Assembly: GCA_019237115.1 (NCBI GenBank)
Contig: JAFAHS010000057.1
Span: 1-33,140, forward strand
From: Deltaproteobacteria bacterium
GTDB lineage: Bacteria; Desulfobacterota; Binatia; Binatales; Binataceae
Length of the DNA: 33,140 bases
Reading direction: 5' to 3'
Within the stretch, counting starts at the first letter, position 1. Each line of letters starts with the position of its first letter. The notes under the pieces are model-generated. The model saw nothing but the letters and a program-made list of their open reading frames with translations, ran no database searches and had not been told where the DNA came from. Of this stretch, positions 1 through 8,518 are shown one piece after another. Both the position numbers and the translations under genes were made by a program.

Positions 1-2
1 GG

Positions 3-104
3 CTTCTCCGAGTCCTCATCGCCATGCTCAAAAACGACTCGCTCTACGACGCTTCGAAACGTCGCTCTCGACCGACACCTTCACCCTTGGAGGATGTCGC
101 GTGA
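3..104 (+). pseudogene. Possible transposase C-terminal remnant (IS110-like), partial at window edge
   Basis: An open frame enters from the left edge and stops at the TGA at 102-104. Its visible residues include LLRVLIAMLKNDSLYD. This resembles the 'RKLLxxLNAMLKxxxPW' end common in IS110/IS116-type transposases, which is known to me only as a family pattern. It ends 15 bases before the point where homology to an NADH dehydrogenase begins. An insertion or deletion involving a mobile element is therefore a reasonable explanation for the truncated neighbour. Only 33 codons are visible, so the assignment is weak; it could be an unrelated C-terminus. Confidence 0.3.
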
Positions 105-119
105 AACGCTTGACAAGAG

Positions 120-614
120 GTGGGGAGTCCTCTCGACCGCGCGGGGCGGGTCCTGGTGAATCCCGACTTGTCAGTTCCCGGCGCCAGTAACGTATTCGTG
201 GCCGGAGACCTGGCCTCGGTTCGCGGCGAAAGGCGCGAAGTGCCCGGACTGGCATCGGCGGCGATTCAGGAAGGGAGGCATGCTGCGCGCAATGTGCTGC
301 GCGCGGTAAGCGGCAGGCCGACCACGCCCTTTCGCTACCGCGACAAGGGCGTACTGGCGACGATTGGCAGGGGTGCTGCGGTGGCCGAGGTCGGCGGGGT
401 CAGGTTGTCGGGGCTTGGCGCGTGGCTGGCCTGGCTGACCATCCACATCTTCTACCTGATCGGATTTCGCAACCGGATTTTGGTTCTGGCGGAGTGGGCC
501 TGGACCTATCTGCGCAACGAGCGTGGGGCACGGCTGATAATCGGCGAGGTGGAACCACTGCTGGAGCGCGGGCCCGCGGGTCGAGCGGACCACTCCGCGA
601 CCCGGCGCGGCTAG
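120..614 (+). pseudogene. ndh: 5'-truncated type-II NADH dehydrogenase (NDH-2) fragment
   Basis: The fragment matches the C-terminal ~40% of NDH-2, the single-subunit FAD enzyme that passes electrons from NADH to quinone at the membrane without pumping protons. Visible landmarks are GSPLDRAGRVLV, the FAD-contacting VFVAGDLA motif, a VPGLASAAIQEGRHAARN segment, FRYRDKGVLATIGR, and the C-terminal amphipathic membrane anchor around WLTIHIFYLIGFRNR. The N-terminal FAD and NADH Rossmann domains (about 280 residues) are missing. The same frame meets a TGA at 111-113, and no other frame upstream continues the protein. A GTG at 120 could start translation, but the product could not bind NADH. It abuts a possible transposase tail. 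I treat it as a decayed gene rather than a short functional one. Confidence 0.8.
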
Positions 615-920
615 ACCGGCTGCCTCTTCGAACTTAAGCAGGGTGGAAATCTTGTCACGCTGAGGAAACATTGCTGTACTAGAAGCACATCTGACGGGAC
701 TATTTGCCTGCAACGGTCTCCCTGCCACCGCTTTACTTCTTCGGTGGAGGAATTGCCAGACAACCCAAGATGGTTAGGTTACGAGTGAGGTAAGTCCTGC
801 CCGCGGTTCCGTTTCTCGCCGATCGGAAAACCGCGCCGGCTCTTGATCCTCGTCGTCCTTTTACGATTATTGTCAAACTGCCGAAGTGTCGCCCGGCGCC
901 GCAGGCATCGGAGGGAATAG
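615..920 (+). other. Intergenic region upstream of speA
   Basis: There is no convincing gene here. The stretch should carry the speA promoter, but I could not pick a clear -35/-10 pair. The only obvious element is the GGAGGG ribosome binding site at 910-915. Confidence 0.5.
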
Positions 921-2888
921 ATGGCTTCTTTCGCAAGAGCGAGTGTAGGTTCGAAGGAGCGCGAGGTCGTCGAGTTCAACGAGCAGGACTGGACAGTCAA
1001 GGACGCGAAGGCGACCTACCTGGTCGACCGCTGGGGCGCCGGCTATTTCGACATCAACGACGACGGCGAAATGACCGTCCTCCCGCTGCTGGGACGGGGG
1101 GGGAAAATCGTGATTCGGGAAGTGGTTGAGGCGGCCCGCCAGAAGGGGCTGGGCTGTCCGCTCCTGATTCGCTTCCAGGACATGCTGCATCATCGCGTGC
1201 GCGCGCTGAACGAAGCGTTCAACACGGCGATTTCGCGCAAGCGCTTCAAGGGTGTCTACCGCGGGGTTTTTCCCATCAAGGTCAACCAGCTTCGCGAAGT
1301 GGTAGAGGAAATCGTCAACGCGGGCCGACCGTTCCACTACGGCTTGGAAGCAGGCTCGAAGCCGGAGCTGTTTGCCGCCTTGTCGCTGCATACCGACAAC
1401 GAATCCCTCATCATCTGCAACGGCTACAAGGACGAGAATTACATTCGCGCGGCGTTGCTCGGTCGCAAACTGGGCAAGACCGTGATGCTGGTCGCAGAGA
1501 AGCTGTCCGAGGTCCAATCGATCGTCGCGATTGCCAAGGAAGTTGGTATCGAGCCGATGATCGGAATGCGGCTTAGACTTTCCAGCAAGGGTGCCGGCAA
1601 GTGGTCCGAATCCAGTGGCGGCGCCGCCAAATTCGGTCTTTCGACCGAAGAGCTGCTGCAGGCTACCACGATTCTGCGCGATGCCGGCATGAGCACGGCG
1701 CTGAAACTGCTCCATTTTCATATCGGCTCGCAGGTCCCGGACATCCTGATCATCAAGCGCGCGATTCGTGAAGCGACGCGCTTCTATGCGAAACTCCGCA
1801 AGATGGGCCATCCGATCGAGTACCTCGACGTCGGTGGTGGCCTTGCGATCGATTACGACGGCTCGCGCACCACCTCGCATTCCTCGATGAACTACAGCGT
1901 GCGCGAGTACGCGCGCGACATCGTCTACAACGTGGCCGATGTGTGCGACGAAGAGAACGTGCCCCATCCCAACCTGGTGTCGGAATCCGGTCGGGCGGTG
2001 GTCGCGCATCACTCGGTCCTGGTGGTGGAGGCGCTGAACACGGTCGAAAAGCCGGGCAAGGCGCCGGGAACCTTCGCGGTCGAGGAGCACAAGCTGCTGC
2101 GCGGGCTGCGCGAAATTGGCGAATTGGTGGAGCAGCGCGAGCTCTCGGAGTCGTGGCACGATCTGGTGCAGATTCGGGAAGAGTCGCAGAAGATGTTCGA
2201 GCTGGGACTGCTCGATCTTGAGCTGAAAGCCAAGGCCGAGAGCTTGTTCTGGGAGGCCGCGCAGCGCATCATGCGCCTGGCGTCGCAACTCAACGTCAAC
2301 GATCTACCCGAAGAAATGCTCGAGCTGAGACGGGAGCTGGCCAATCAGTACATCTGCAACTTTTCGGTGTTCCAGTCGCTGCTCGATCACTGGGCGCTGG
2401 GCGCGATGTTTCCGGTCATGCCGATTCACCGGCTCAACGAGCGTCCCCTGGTGCGCGCACGACTGGCCGACATCACCTGCGATTCGGACGGAAAAATCTC
2501 CAAGTACATCCATTGCGATGATGAGGAAGACACCCTGCCTCTGCATCCGGTGAACGATCGCCCGTATTTCCTGGGCGTGTTCCTTACCGGTGCCTACCAG
2601 GACATCATGGGCGACCTGCACAACCTGTTCGCTCGGGTCAACGAGGTCCATGTCTTTCTGGATACCGATGAGCCATGTGGTTACTACCTGGAGGTGGTTA
2701 TCCCCGGCAGCACCATTTCGGAAGTGCTGGGGATGGTTCAGTACGACACGCGGGAAATGGTGGCGCGCGTAAAAATGCAGGTCGACGCAGCGATCAAGCA
2801 AGATCGCATGAAGCCCAGCGATGGCATGAAGCTGCTCGAGGACTACGAGCGGGGCCTCCGGGACAACACCTACCTGCACACCAGCTGA
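921..2888 (+). CDS. speA: Biosynthetic arginine decarboxylase (SpeA)
   Basis: This PLP enzyme converts arginine to agmatine plus CO2, the first step of the agmatine route to putrescine and spermidine. At 655 residues it has the usual SpeA length. Family landmarks are present: the PLP-lysine motif FPIKVNQ near residue 118, GLEAGSKPEL, the HFHIGSQ strand, the glycine-rich phosphate-binding DVGGGLAIDYDG, and SESGRA. The C-terminal half contains the catalytic-cysteine region (LDTDEPCGYYLEVV) as in family-III fold decarboxylases. The ATG at 921 is preceded by GGAGGG at 910-915 with 5-base spacing, which fixes the start. It stands alone: a truncated NDH-2 lies upstream and a convergent small gene downstream. 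A long open frame on the opposite strand is only a codon-bias shadow. Confidence 0.96.
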   Translation: MASFARASVGSKEREVVEFNEQDWTVKDAKATYLVDRWGAGYFDINDDGEMTVLPLLGRGGKIVIREVVEAARQKGLGCPLLIRFQDMLHHRVRALNEAFNTAISRKRFKGVYRGVFPIKVNQLREVVEEIVNAGRPFHYGLEAGSKPELFAALSLHTDNESLIICNGYKDENYIRAALLGRKLGKTVMLVAEKLSEVQSIVAIAKEVGIEPMIGMRLRLSSKGAGKWSESSGGAAKFGLSTEELLQATTILRDAGMSTALKLLHFHIGSQVPDILIIKRAIREATRFYAKLRKMGHPIEYLDVGGGLAIDYDGSRTTSHSSMNYSVREYARDIVYNVADVCDEENVPHPNLVSESGRAVVAHHSVLVVEALNTVEKPGKAPGTFAVEEHKLLRGLREIGELVEQRELSESWHDLVQIREESQKMFELGLLDLELKAKAESLFWEAAQRIMRLASQLNVNDLPEEMLELRRELANQYICNFSVFQSLLDHWALGAMFPVMPIHRLNERPLVRARLADITCDSDGKISKYIHCDDEEDTLPLHPVNDRPYFLGVFLTGAYQDIMGDLHNLFARVNEVHVFLDTDEPCGYYLEVVIPGSTISEVLGMVQYDTREMVARVKMQVDAAIKQDRMKPSDGMKLLEDYERGLRDNTYLHTS

Positions 2889-2947
2889 CTGGCGCGCCCG
2901 GGTCCCGAAACCAGATTCTCCCAAGCGCTCTTCTGCGGGAGCTATTG

Positions 2948-3274
2948 TTATCTGCTGGAACGGGTTGCTTCCACCCGCGTCGCGGTGTCCCCGAAATAGG
3001 TGACGACCACGCGTTGCCCGCGTTTCAGCTTGTGGAGGTTCACCGAGTCGGCGGCCTTGAGCTTGAGCACTTTTGCGGAATCACTCGCCTTGACCGCAAG
3101 GGTTCCGGCCTTGGTGTCCAGGTGGGTAATGCGTCCGGTGAGGGTCTCGCCCGCCTGCACGACCGCCGGCGAAGGAGTCGGCGAAGGTATTTTTACGGGG
3201 ATCGATTGAGCGAAAAGGGCGGCGGGCGCAGCTCCGAGCAGCATCGCGATTGCCGCCGGCACAAAACGCTTCAT
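2948..3274 (-). CDS. Small secreted protein of unknown function
   Basis: This is a 108-residue protein with a clear Sec signal peptide: MKRF, then a hydrophobic AAIAMLLGAAPAALFA stretch with likely cleavage after AQS or AFA-like residues around 22-24. A proline/serine-rich linker (PSPTPSP) follows. The ~70-residue domain holds two similar strands (LTGRITHLDTKAGTLAVKAS; VLKLKAADSVNLHKLKRGQR), which suggests a small beta-barrel or OB-like fold as in DUF5666-type periplasmic proteins; the fold is inference. It begins 11 bases after the stop of the alpha/beta hydrolase and has an AAAGGA ribosome site. The two are therefore probably co-transcribed. No enzymatic motif is visible. Confidence 0.7.
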   Translation of the reverse strand: MKRFVPAAIAMLLGAAPAALFAQSIPVKIPSPTPSPAVVQAGETLTGRITHLDTKAGTLAVKASDSAKVLKLKAADSVNLHKLKRGQRVVVTYFGDTATRVEATRSSR

Positions 3275-3285
3275 TCAGGTCCTTT

Positions 3286-4191
3286 CTATTTCAGGCCAAT
3301 TTCGTCCAGAAAAGGATGGAGTGCTTCGAGAAGGCCGCGCGGATTGTCGCCCTGCACGTTGTGCCCCGCCCCCTCCACCCGCACCCAGCGGGCACGAGGG
3401 AGAGTCTGGGCGAATTTCTGCGCCGCTTCATCGCTGAGGATGTCGCTGCGTGCGCCGCGGACTATCAGGGTAGGGGAGCTGATCTTTTGAACCTGGCCGG
3501 CCAGGTGTTCGCGCCCGGCGCCGATTCGCGAGCTATCTTCGGCGCTTCGCCGCTGATCGTGCTTGAGCGTCCACTTTCCGCTCGGCAGTTGCCGCAGGTT
3601 GTAAAACAGGCTGCGCCGCAGCACCTCGGGGTCACGAAGCGGATTGAACTTTATCGCGCGTTCAAGAAATGCCGCGGGCGAATCAAGCTCGGGGGTGCTG
3701 GAAAATTCCCGGATTCGTTCGGCGCCGGCCGGGTTGATCTCGGGGCCAACATCCACGACCACCAACCCCTTGATGCGTTCACTGTGACGGATCGCGTAGC
3801 CGATCGCATTGAGCCCCCCCATCGACTGGCCCACCAGCACTGGATTCTCCAGCCCGACCAGCTCGATGAATCCTTCGATGTCGCCCACCTGGGTTTCGAC
3901 CCCGTAGTCGCGTGCGGCGGACCATTCGCTGTCCCCATGACCACGCTGATCAAGCGCAATGCACCGGAAACGCTCGTGCAACATCAGAGCGACGACGTCC
4001 CAGGTGTGCGCGTTTAGCCCGCCGCCGTGGAGAAACAGAATGGGATGTCCATTGCCACCCCAGTCCAGATAATGAAAGCGCATCGCGCCAACGATCAGGT
4101 GCTGGCTTTGCGGAAGAACCACCTCGCGCGCTTCCAGGCCCGCGACCTTGATCGCGTGGTTGAGCATGCGAATTTCTTCGGTGGGGTTCAC
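3286..4191 (-). CDS. Alpha/beta-fold hydrolase
   Basis: A cytoplasmic serine hydrolase of the alpha/beta superfamily, 301 residues from a GTG start; an ATG 8 codons in (MLNHAIK) is an equally possible start because neither has a strong ribosome site. The oxyanion strand FLHGGG lies at 53-58, the nucleophile elbow VGQSMGG puts the catalytic Ser at about 123, and the acid is probably Asp250 in RGARSDILS. The base is His277 in GAGHNVQGDNP. A DQRGHGDS motif typical of epoxide hydrolase/haloalkane dehalogenase-like and esterase members is at 81-88. The true substrate cannot be told from sequence. It is the first gene of a two-gene unit with the small secreted protein. Confidence 0.88.
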   Translation of the reverse strand: MNPTEEIRMLNHAIKVAGLEAREVVLPQSQHLIVGAMRFHYLDWGGNGHPILFLHGGGLNAHTWDVVALMLHERFRCIALDQRGHGDSEWSAARDYGVETQVGDIEGFIELVGLENPVLVGQSMGGLNAIGYAIRHSERIKGLVVVDVGPEINPAGAERIREFSSTPELDSPAAFLERAIKFNPLRDPEVLRRSLFYNLRQLPSGKWTLKHDQRRSAEDSSRIGAGREHLAGQVQKISSPTLIVRGARSDILSDEAAQKFAQTLPRARWVRVEGAGHNVQGDNPRGLLEALHPFLDEIGLK

Positions 4192-4333
4192 GACTCAGGT
4201 AAGGAGCAAAGCGTCCGTATGTTGATTAGCATGCTGACCTCCGATCCTTCCACCCTTGGCGCGCGATGATTGCCAGTTGGCCGCTCATCTCACTACCATC
4301 TGTGGGGTTCTATCACGAGTTGGGAGAGGCGCC

Positions 4334-5383
4334 ATGAAGGCATTCGTCATGCAGGGACTTGGCCGTGTGGGGTTCGCCGACAAGCCGGTACCCAAGCCGG
4401 GGCCTAACGACGCGATCATAAAGACCACTCATGCTCTGATCTGTACTTCCGATTCGCACACGGTGCACGGCGCCATTGGCCCGCGCGAGAATCTTACCCT
4501 TGGACATGAAGCAGTCGGCCTCGTTCAAGAAGTCGGCCCCGAGGTCAGGCTGTTCAAACCCGGAGACCGGGTGGTAGTGGGCGCGATAACCCCGGACTGG
4601 GGTGACCCCGCTTCGCAAGCGGGGCATCCATCGCAATCGGGCGCCGCACTGGGCGGATGGAAATTTGCCAACATTAAGGATGGAGTATTCGCCGAGTATT
4701 TCCACGTGAACGACGCTGACGCGAACCTTGCGCATATACCGCGCGATGTGAGCGAAGAAAGCGCCGTTTACTGCTGTGACATGCTCTCGACCGGGTTTAT
4801 GGCCGCCGAGAACGCCAACATTCCGATCGGTGGTACCGTGGCAGTTTTCGCCCTGGGACCCATCGGCCTGATGGCGGTCGCGGGCGCACGGCTTCGCGGC
4901 GCGGGCCTGGTAATCGGCGTGGATTCCGTGTCCCAGCGTCAGGCGCTCGCACGTCAATACGGCGCCGACGCTATCTTTGATCATTCACCGGGAAACCCGG
5001 TCGAGCGAATCATGGACCTCACCGCCGGCCGCGGCGTTGATTCAGCCATTGAAGCACTGGGCGGCCTTGAACCATTTCAAAATGCGATCAAGGTGACCAA
5101 ACCGGGCGGTACGATTTCCAACGTCGGATACCACGGCAAGGGCGACTTCGTTAACATTCCGCGCCTGGACTGGGGCGTCGGGATGGCGGAAAAAACCATT
5201 CGCACCGGGCTCTGTCCCGGAGGGCGCCTGCGAATGGAACGCCTGCTGAGAATTCTGCAGGCCAAGCGCCTGGATCCGACCAGCATGACCACGCACCGGT
5301 TCAAGTTCGCCGAACTGGATCGCGCCTTTGAAATGATGGACGGAAAGCTCGACGGAATTATCAAGCCGCTGATCGTCTTCTGA
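4334..5383 (+). CDS. Zinc-dependent secondary alcohol (isopropanol-type) dehydrogenase
   Basis: A 349-residue medium-chain dehydrogenase/reductase that closely resembles the Thermoanaerobacter/Clostridium secondary alcohol dehydrogenase family (about 352 residues). It should oxidise secondary alcohols such as 2-propanol to ketones, or the reverse. Catalytic zinc ligands line up as Cys37 (ICTSD), His58-Glu59 (LGHEAVG) and Asp149 (CCDMLSTGF). The family signatures KFANIKDGVFAEYFHVNDAD and GLCPGGRLR are also present. The structural-zinc four-cysteine lobe is absent, as in that family. In the cofactor fold (GTVAVFALGPIGLMAVAGA) the NADP-binding Gly-Ser-Arg of the model enzymes is replaced by Asp197-Ser198-Val199, which suggests NAD use. 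I chose the ATG at 4334 because GGGAGAGG lies just upstream and the family N-terminus (MKAF) begins there. Confidence 0.92.
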   Translation: MKAFVMQGLGRVGFADKPVPKPGPNDAIIKTTHALICTSDSHTVHGAIGPRENLTLGHEAVGLVQEVGPEVRLFKPGDRVVVGAITPDWGDPASQAGHPSQSGAALGGWKFANIKDGVFAEYFHVNDADANLAHIPRDVSEESAVYCCDMLSTGFMAAENANIPIGGTVAVFALGPIGLMAVAGARLRGAGLVIGVDSVSQRQALARQYGADAIFDHSPGNPVERIMDLTAGRGVDSAIEALGGLEPFQNAIKVTKPGGTISNVGYHGKGDFVNIPRLDWGVGMAEKTIRTGLCPGGRLRMERLLRILQAKRLDPTSMTTHRFKFAELDRAFEMMDGKLDGIIKPLIVF

Positions 5384-5473
5384 CCGATTTGCGGCTCGAC
5401 GGCCGCAAGCCGCGCCGTGAGCACGGAGTGGGAGGACGCCCAAAAATTCCCGGGGCCGCGCGTCCCGCCACGA

Positions 5474-6355
5474 CTAGAGCCGCGAAGCGGGCTCAAGCCA
5501 CTTACGTGCCCCATCTTCGAGCGTTTTGGCGGCTGCTTCGGGCGTGTGCGGGAGGCCAAGGGTGGTGATAACCACCTCGGCCACGCCCGCCTCGTGATAA
5601 CGCTTGAGATCATCGGGAGTGATTGGCTTCCCGCTGGGCGACACGATCAGCTCAATCTCGGAGAGTTTTCGATTGTTGGCGCGTAGCAATTGCTCCAGCT
5701 TACCAATCTTGGCCGACGCTTCATCGGGGGTCAGGTTGAACCCGAACCATCCGGTTCCATAGTCGGCCACACGCCGCAGCGCGGGAGTGCTCTCGCCGCC
5801 GAAAATGATCGGCACGCTGCCGCGAACCGGCTTTGGAAACGAGCGCACTTCCTTGAAGCTGACGAACTCGCCCGAAAATGAGCTCACCTCGTCGCCCCAC
5901 AATCGGCGCATTGCATCGATGCACTCGCGGGTTCGTTGCGCCCGCCGCTCCCACGGAATCCCGACTGCAGCGAATTCCTCTTCGAGCCAGCCGATGCCGA
6001 CGCCGAGCGCGAAGCGCCCCTCGCTGAGCCAATCGAGGGTGGCGATAACCTTCGCAAGAACCACCGGATTGTGTTCCGGGACCAGGCAGATGCCGGTGGC
6101 GAGTCGAATCTTCTGGGTTGCCGAAGCCATCACCGCGAGGCTCAAAAACGGATCGGGAATGGGAGAATTGGTCGGCGCGGGCAGGATGCCGTTGTCGGTG
6201 TACGGATAGCGCGAGGCGTATTTATCGAGTAACACCACGTGCTCCGGGACCCACAGCGTGGAAAATCCCAGCCGCTCCGCATGCGCAGCGAACGCCTTGC
6301 TGAGCGCGGTCCCCTTCGCCATCCCGAGCGCGAGTGAGAAAATTCCGATCTTCAT
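5474..6355 (-). CDS. Luciferase-like (LLM class) F420/FMN-dependent oxidoreductase
   Basis: A 293-residue TIM-barrel flavin/deazaflavin oxidoreductase of the bacterial luciferase superfamily. The MKIGIFSLAL start, the GFSTLWVPEHVVL strand, TQKIRLATGICLVPEHNPVVLAK, the glycine-rich GRFALGVGIGWLEEEFAAVG and the FGGESTPALRR segment are typical of the TIGR03619-like F420-dependent subgroup. The substrate is unknown; members act on diverse small or xenobiotic molecules. GGAGG precedes the ATG with about 7-base spacing. It converges on the alcohol dehydrogenase with 90 bases between the stop codons. Cofactor choice (F420 rather than FMN) is family-based inference, and no F420 biosynthesis gene is in this window. 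Confidence 0.9.
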   Translation of the reverse strand: MKIGIFSLALGMAKGTALSKAFAAHAERLGFSTLWVPEHVVLLDKYASRYPYTDNGILPAPTNSPIPDPFLSLAVMASATQKIRLATGICLVPEHNPVVLAKVIATLDWLSEGRFALGVGIGWLEEEFAAVGIPWERRAQRTRECIDAMRRLWGDEVSSFSGEFVSFKEVRSFPKPVRGSVPIIFGGESTPALRRVADYGTGWFGFNLTPDEASAKIGKLEQLLRANNRKLSEIELIVSPSGKPITPDDLKRYHEAGVAEVVITTLGLPHTPEAAAKTLEDGARKWLEPASRL

Positions 6356-6578
6356 CGTGTATCCTCCATAGCGCGTCAGCGACTGCGCTTCGCGCGCCGC
6401 TCCACCGGTCGAACGGGTCCGGGCTCTTCCCCGGCCGGCGCTGTCACAACCAACAAACAGAGTAACTAGTCGCGTGGCCGCGGTTGATCAATCTGAACCG
6501 GCATTTTGGACAGGTCGAGTTTTGAGCGGACGACGGGGATTCGATCTATGCTAGGCAGCCCTGGGCAATCGCCCGATC

Positions 6579-7793
6579 ATGTTGCAGTCCGCCGAAAACC
6601 TTGGCCCCGCCCCAACCGCCTTGCGCGCGTCGCGCGAACGGCGACTCACCCGGCTCGCTTACGTCGCGATGGCGATGCTGGGCGTGAACGTAGGATGGCT
6701 GGGCCCGGTCCTGGGGCAAATCTCCCACACGATTAATGCGTCGCTCGATCGCACCGGCCTGATTCTAAGCGCGATCGCGGCCGGCTATTTCATCGCGCTG
6801 CCGGCCGCCGGGGAAATCGGCCATCGCCGCGGCCCGCACTTCCTGCTGATCCTTACGATGGGCCTCGGCACGATCGGGTTGTTGCTACTCGCCAAGGCAC
6901 CTACGCTCACCTCCTGCGTGTGGGCCGCGGTCGTCATCGGCTGTGGCCAGGGTGGAATCGACGTCGCCAGCAACGCGCTGGTTGCCGATCTCAACCGGGA
7001 TCGTCTCGCCGCGACCCTGAACTACCTGCATATGATGTTTGGAGTCGGCGCGACCTTGGGCCCCGCGATCGACGGGTTCGCGCTTGCAAACCACATCGGG
7101 TACGGCCCGACCTTTATCGGCGGCGCCGTTGTGAGTGCGGCCATTGGAGCCGCTCTCTGGATAACGCCCCGGGTCGAATTCGCGCGGGCGATCGAAGACA
7201 AGGACAACCTGCGTGAGCTATTGGTACATCCGCTGATCTGGGCAATTTCCGCGGTGCTGTTTCTGTACGTGGGAGCCGAAGTGGGAATCGGCGCATGGCT
7301 CTATTCATATCTGCGCGGCGGCGCGGTGCCGCTGGCGGCGCCGACTGCTTCGGCGGCGGTCTCGGTCTACTGGGCAGGCCTGATCGTCGGGCGACTGCTG
7401 AGCGGTGCAATTGCTCACAGCATATCGGCGGCGCGGCTGGCGGCGATTGGAGCGATCGTGTCGGCGATGGCATTGCTCGCCTTCCTTGGCACTTCGGCGT
7501 TGCCGATGTTGGCTTATCCCCTGGTTGCTCTAGTCGGATTCGGCTTTGGCCCAATCTTTCCCAACATGATCGCGGTCGGTGCCCAACGATTTCCGGCCCG
7601 GGTGGCAAGCATGACGTCGATCGTGGCTGGGGGCGCCGCACTCGGCGGTGTCGCGCTACCCTGGGCGATGGGCGTCATGCTGGTTACCCGTGGCCGCGGC
7701 GCATCGATCGGTGCCGCATTGGTCGCTACCATCATCATGCTTGCGGTTCTGATTGGTCTCGATCTCCGGCAAAACCGCTCCGCGCCGCCATAG
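6579..7793 (+). CDS. MFS transporter
   Basis: A 404-residue inner-membrane protein with about 12 hydrophobic segments in two halves, as in the major facilitator superfamily. The first helix region is AYVAMAMLGVNVGWLGPVLG. The second-helix loop (AAGEIGHRRGPHFLLIL) corresponds to the conserved MFS loop 2-3 with a GxxxxRRG pattern. LNYLHMMFGVGATLGP is typical of FucP/sugar-type or 'transporter fucP-like' MFS members, and GFGFGPIFPNMIAVG lies late in the second half. The transported substrate cannot be inferred. There is no clear ribosome site before the ATG at 6579, so the start is uncertain. It is not obviously in an operon with its neighbours. Confidence 0.88.
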   Translation: MLQSAENLGPAPTALRASRERRLTRLAYVAMAMLGVNVGWLGPVLGQISHTINASLDRTGLILSAIAAGYFIALPAAGEIGHRRGPHFLLILTMGLGTIGLLLLAKAPTLTSCVWAAVVIGCGQGGIDVASNALVADLNRDRLAATLNYLHMMFGVGATLGPAIDGFALANHIGYGPTFIGGAVVSAAIGAALWITPRVEFARAIEDKDNLRELLVHPLIWAISAVLFLYVGAEVGIGAWLYSYLRGGAVPLAAPTASAAVSVYWAGLIVGRLLSGAIAHSISAARLAAIGAIVSAMALLAFLGTSALPMLAYPLVALVGFGFGPIFPNMIAVGAQRFPARVASMTSIVAGGAALGGVALPWAMGVMLVTRGRGASIGAALVATIIMLAVLIGLDLRQNRSAPP

Positions 7794-7858
7794 CTGCCTC
7801 GCTGCGAAGAAAATCACCGAGAACCGAAGCTTGGCCTGGGCCAGGCTCGCTCAATGGC

Positions 7859-8129
7859 TCAACCGCCTTTGTGCTCGTGCTCGTCATGATGCTCCAGCCA
7901 TTCATGATGATGGGTCGACACCCAATCGCGGTTATGGCCGACCCACCAGTCACGATCGTGCCATACGTGATGGTCATCGTAATCACCGACGATCACCGGT
8001 GGGCCCGCGCTGTAGTACCCGGGGGGCGGGATAGGGCGATGAATAGTGCTCTTCAAAACACGCTTGCCCTGCGAATGCCGCCAGAGCAAGCAGACCTGGC
8101 TGAACGAATAGTAAGGGTTTGCGCCACAT
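7859..8129 (-). pseudogene. Small secreted His/Trp-rich protein, frameshifted at a C-run
   Basis: Two reading frames must be joined to make one sensible protein. Starting at the ATG at 8129-8127, with GGAGG about 10 bases upstream, one frame gives a signal peptide (MWRKPLLF, a hydrophobic GLLALAAFAG core, then QAC). It continues as FEEHYSSPYP and soon ends out of frame. The other frame takes over as PPPGYYSAGPPVIVGDYDD and runs to the stop at 7859. It carries a charged tail with many His, Asp and Trp (HHVWHDRDWWVGHNRDW; EWLEHHDEHEHKGG). The switch falls in the run of Cs (Gs on the plus strand) at 8018-8026, and one extra C would restore one frame. It may be a real mutation, an assembly error or a phase-variable tract. 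A metal-binding role is suggested only by composition. Confidence 0.6.
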
Positions 8130-8518
8130 CGTCCGTACACCTCCATTCCTGATGATGAAGCATCGTCGGTGCCAGCGAACGACGTTGAGATCTCCGAGGG
8201 TTTGTAACGAACCGATTGTAGTTCGGCGCGAAACATACCCGATTGCGTATCGGGAGTGTTGTCCACGCCAATCTAAAAACCGTCGCGTCGTGTAAACACT
8301 CTTTTGCCAAGTTCAGGGAAGAGGAATCGAGTGTGGCCAGGACGCGATCCGAACCTTACTAACCAGGCACTCTGAACCGACAGGATACGAAGTTAACCAA
8401 GATGGAACTGAGGAAACCCTCCCGTAGTTTGGTCCTTGGGAGCCCGACGTCTTAGGCCGCGCGCTCCCGTGCGGGATCTGTGCCAGCCGTTCGAAGCGGC
8501 TTTGAACGTTGCGATTCG
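8130..8518. other. Intergenic region with one small perfect hairpin
   Basis: I see no credible gene here. A perfect 6-bp stem with a 5-base loop (CCCGAT/ATCGGG) lies at 8238-8254. It has no clear T-tract on either side, so I do not call it a terminator. Confidence 0.4.

Noticed and set aside
873..2288. A 471-codon open frame antisense to speA
   Set aside because: It is fully antisense to a well-supported gene. Its composition (His/Arg/Asp-rich, no family motifs) is what high-GC codon bias produces on the opposite strand.
8238..8254. The CCCGAT/ATCGGG hairpin as a terminator
   Set aside because: There is no T-tract on either strand, the stem is only 6 bp, and it lies upstream rather than downstream of the neighbouring genes.
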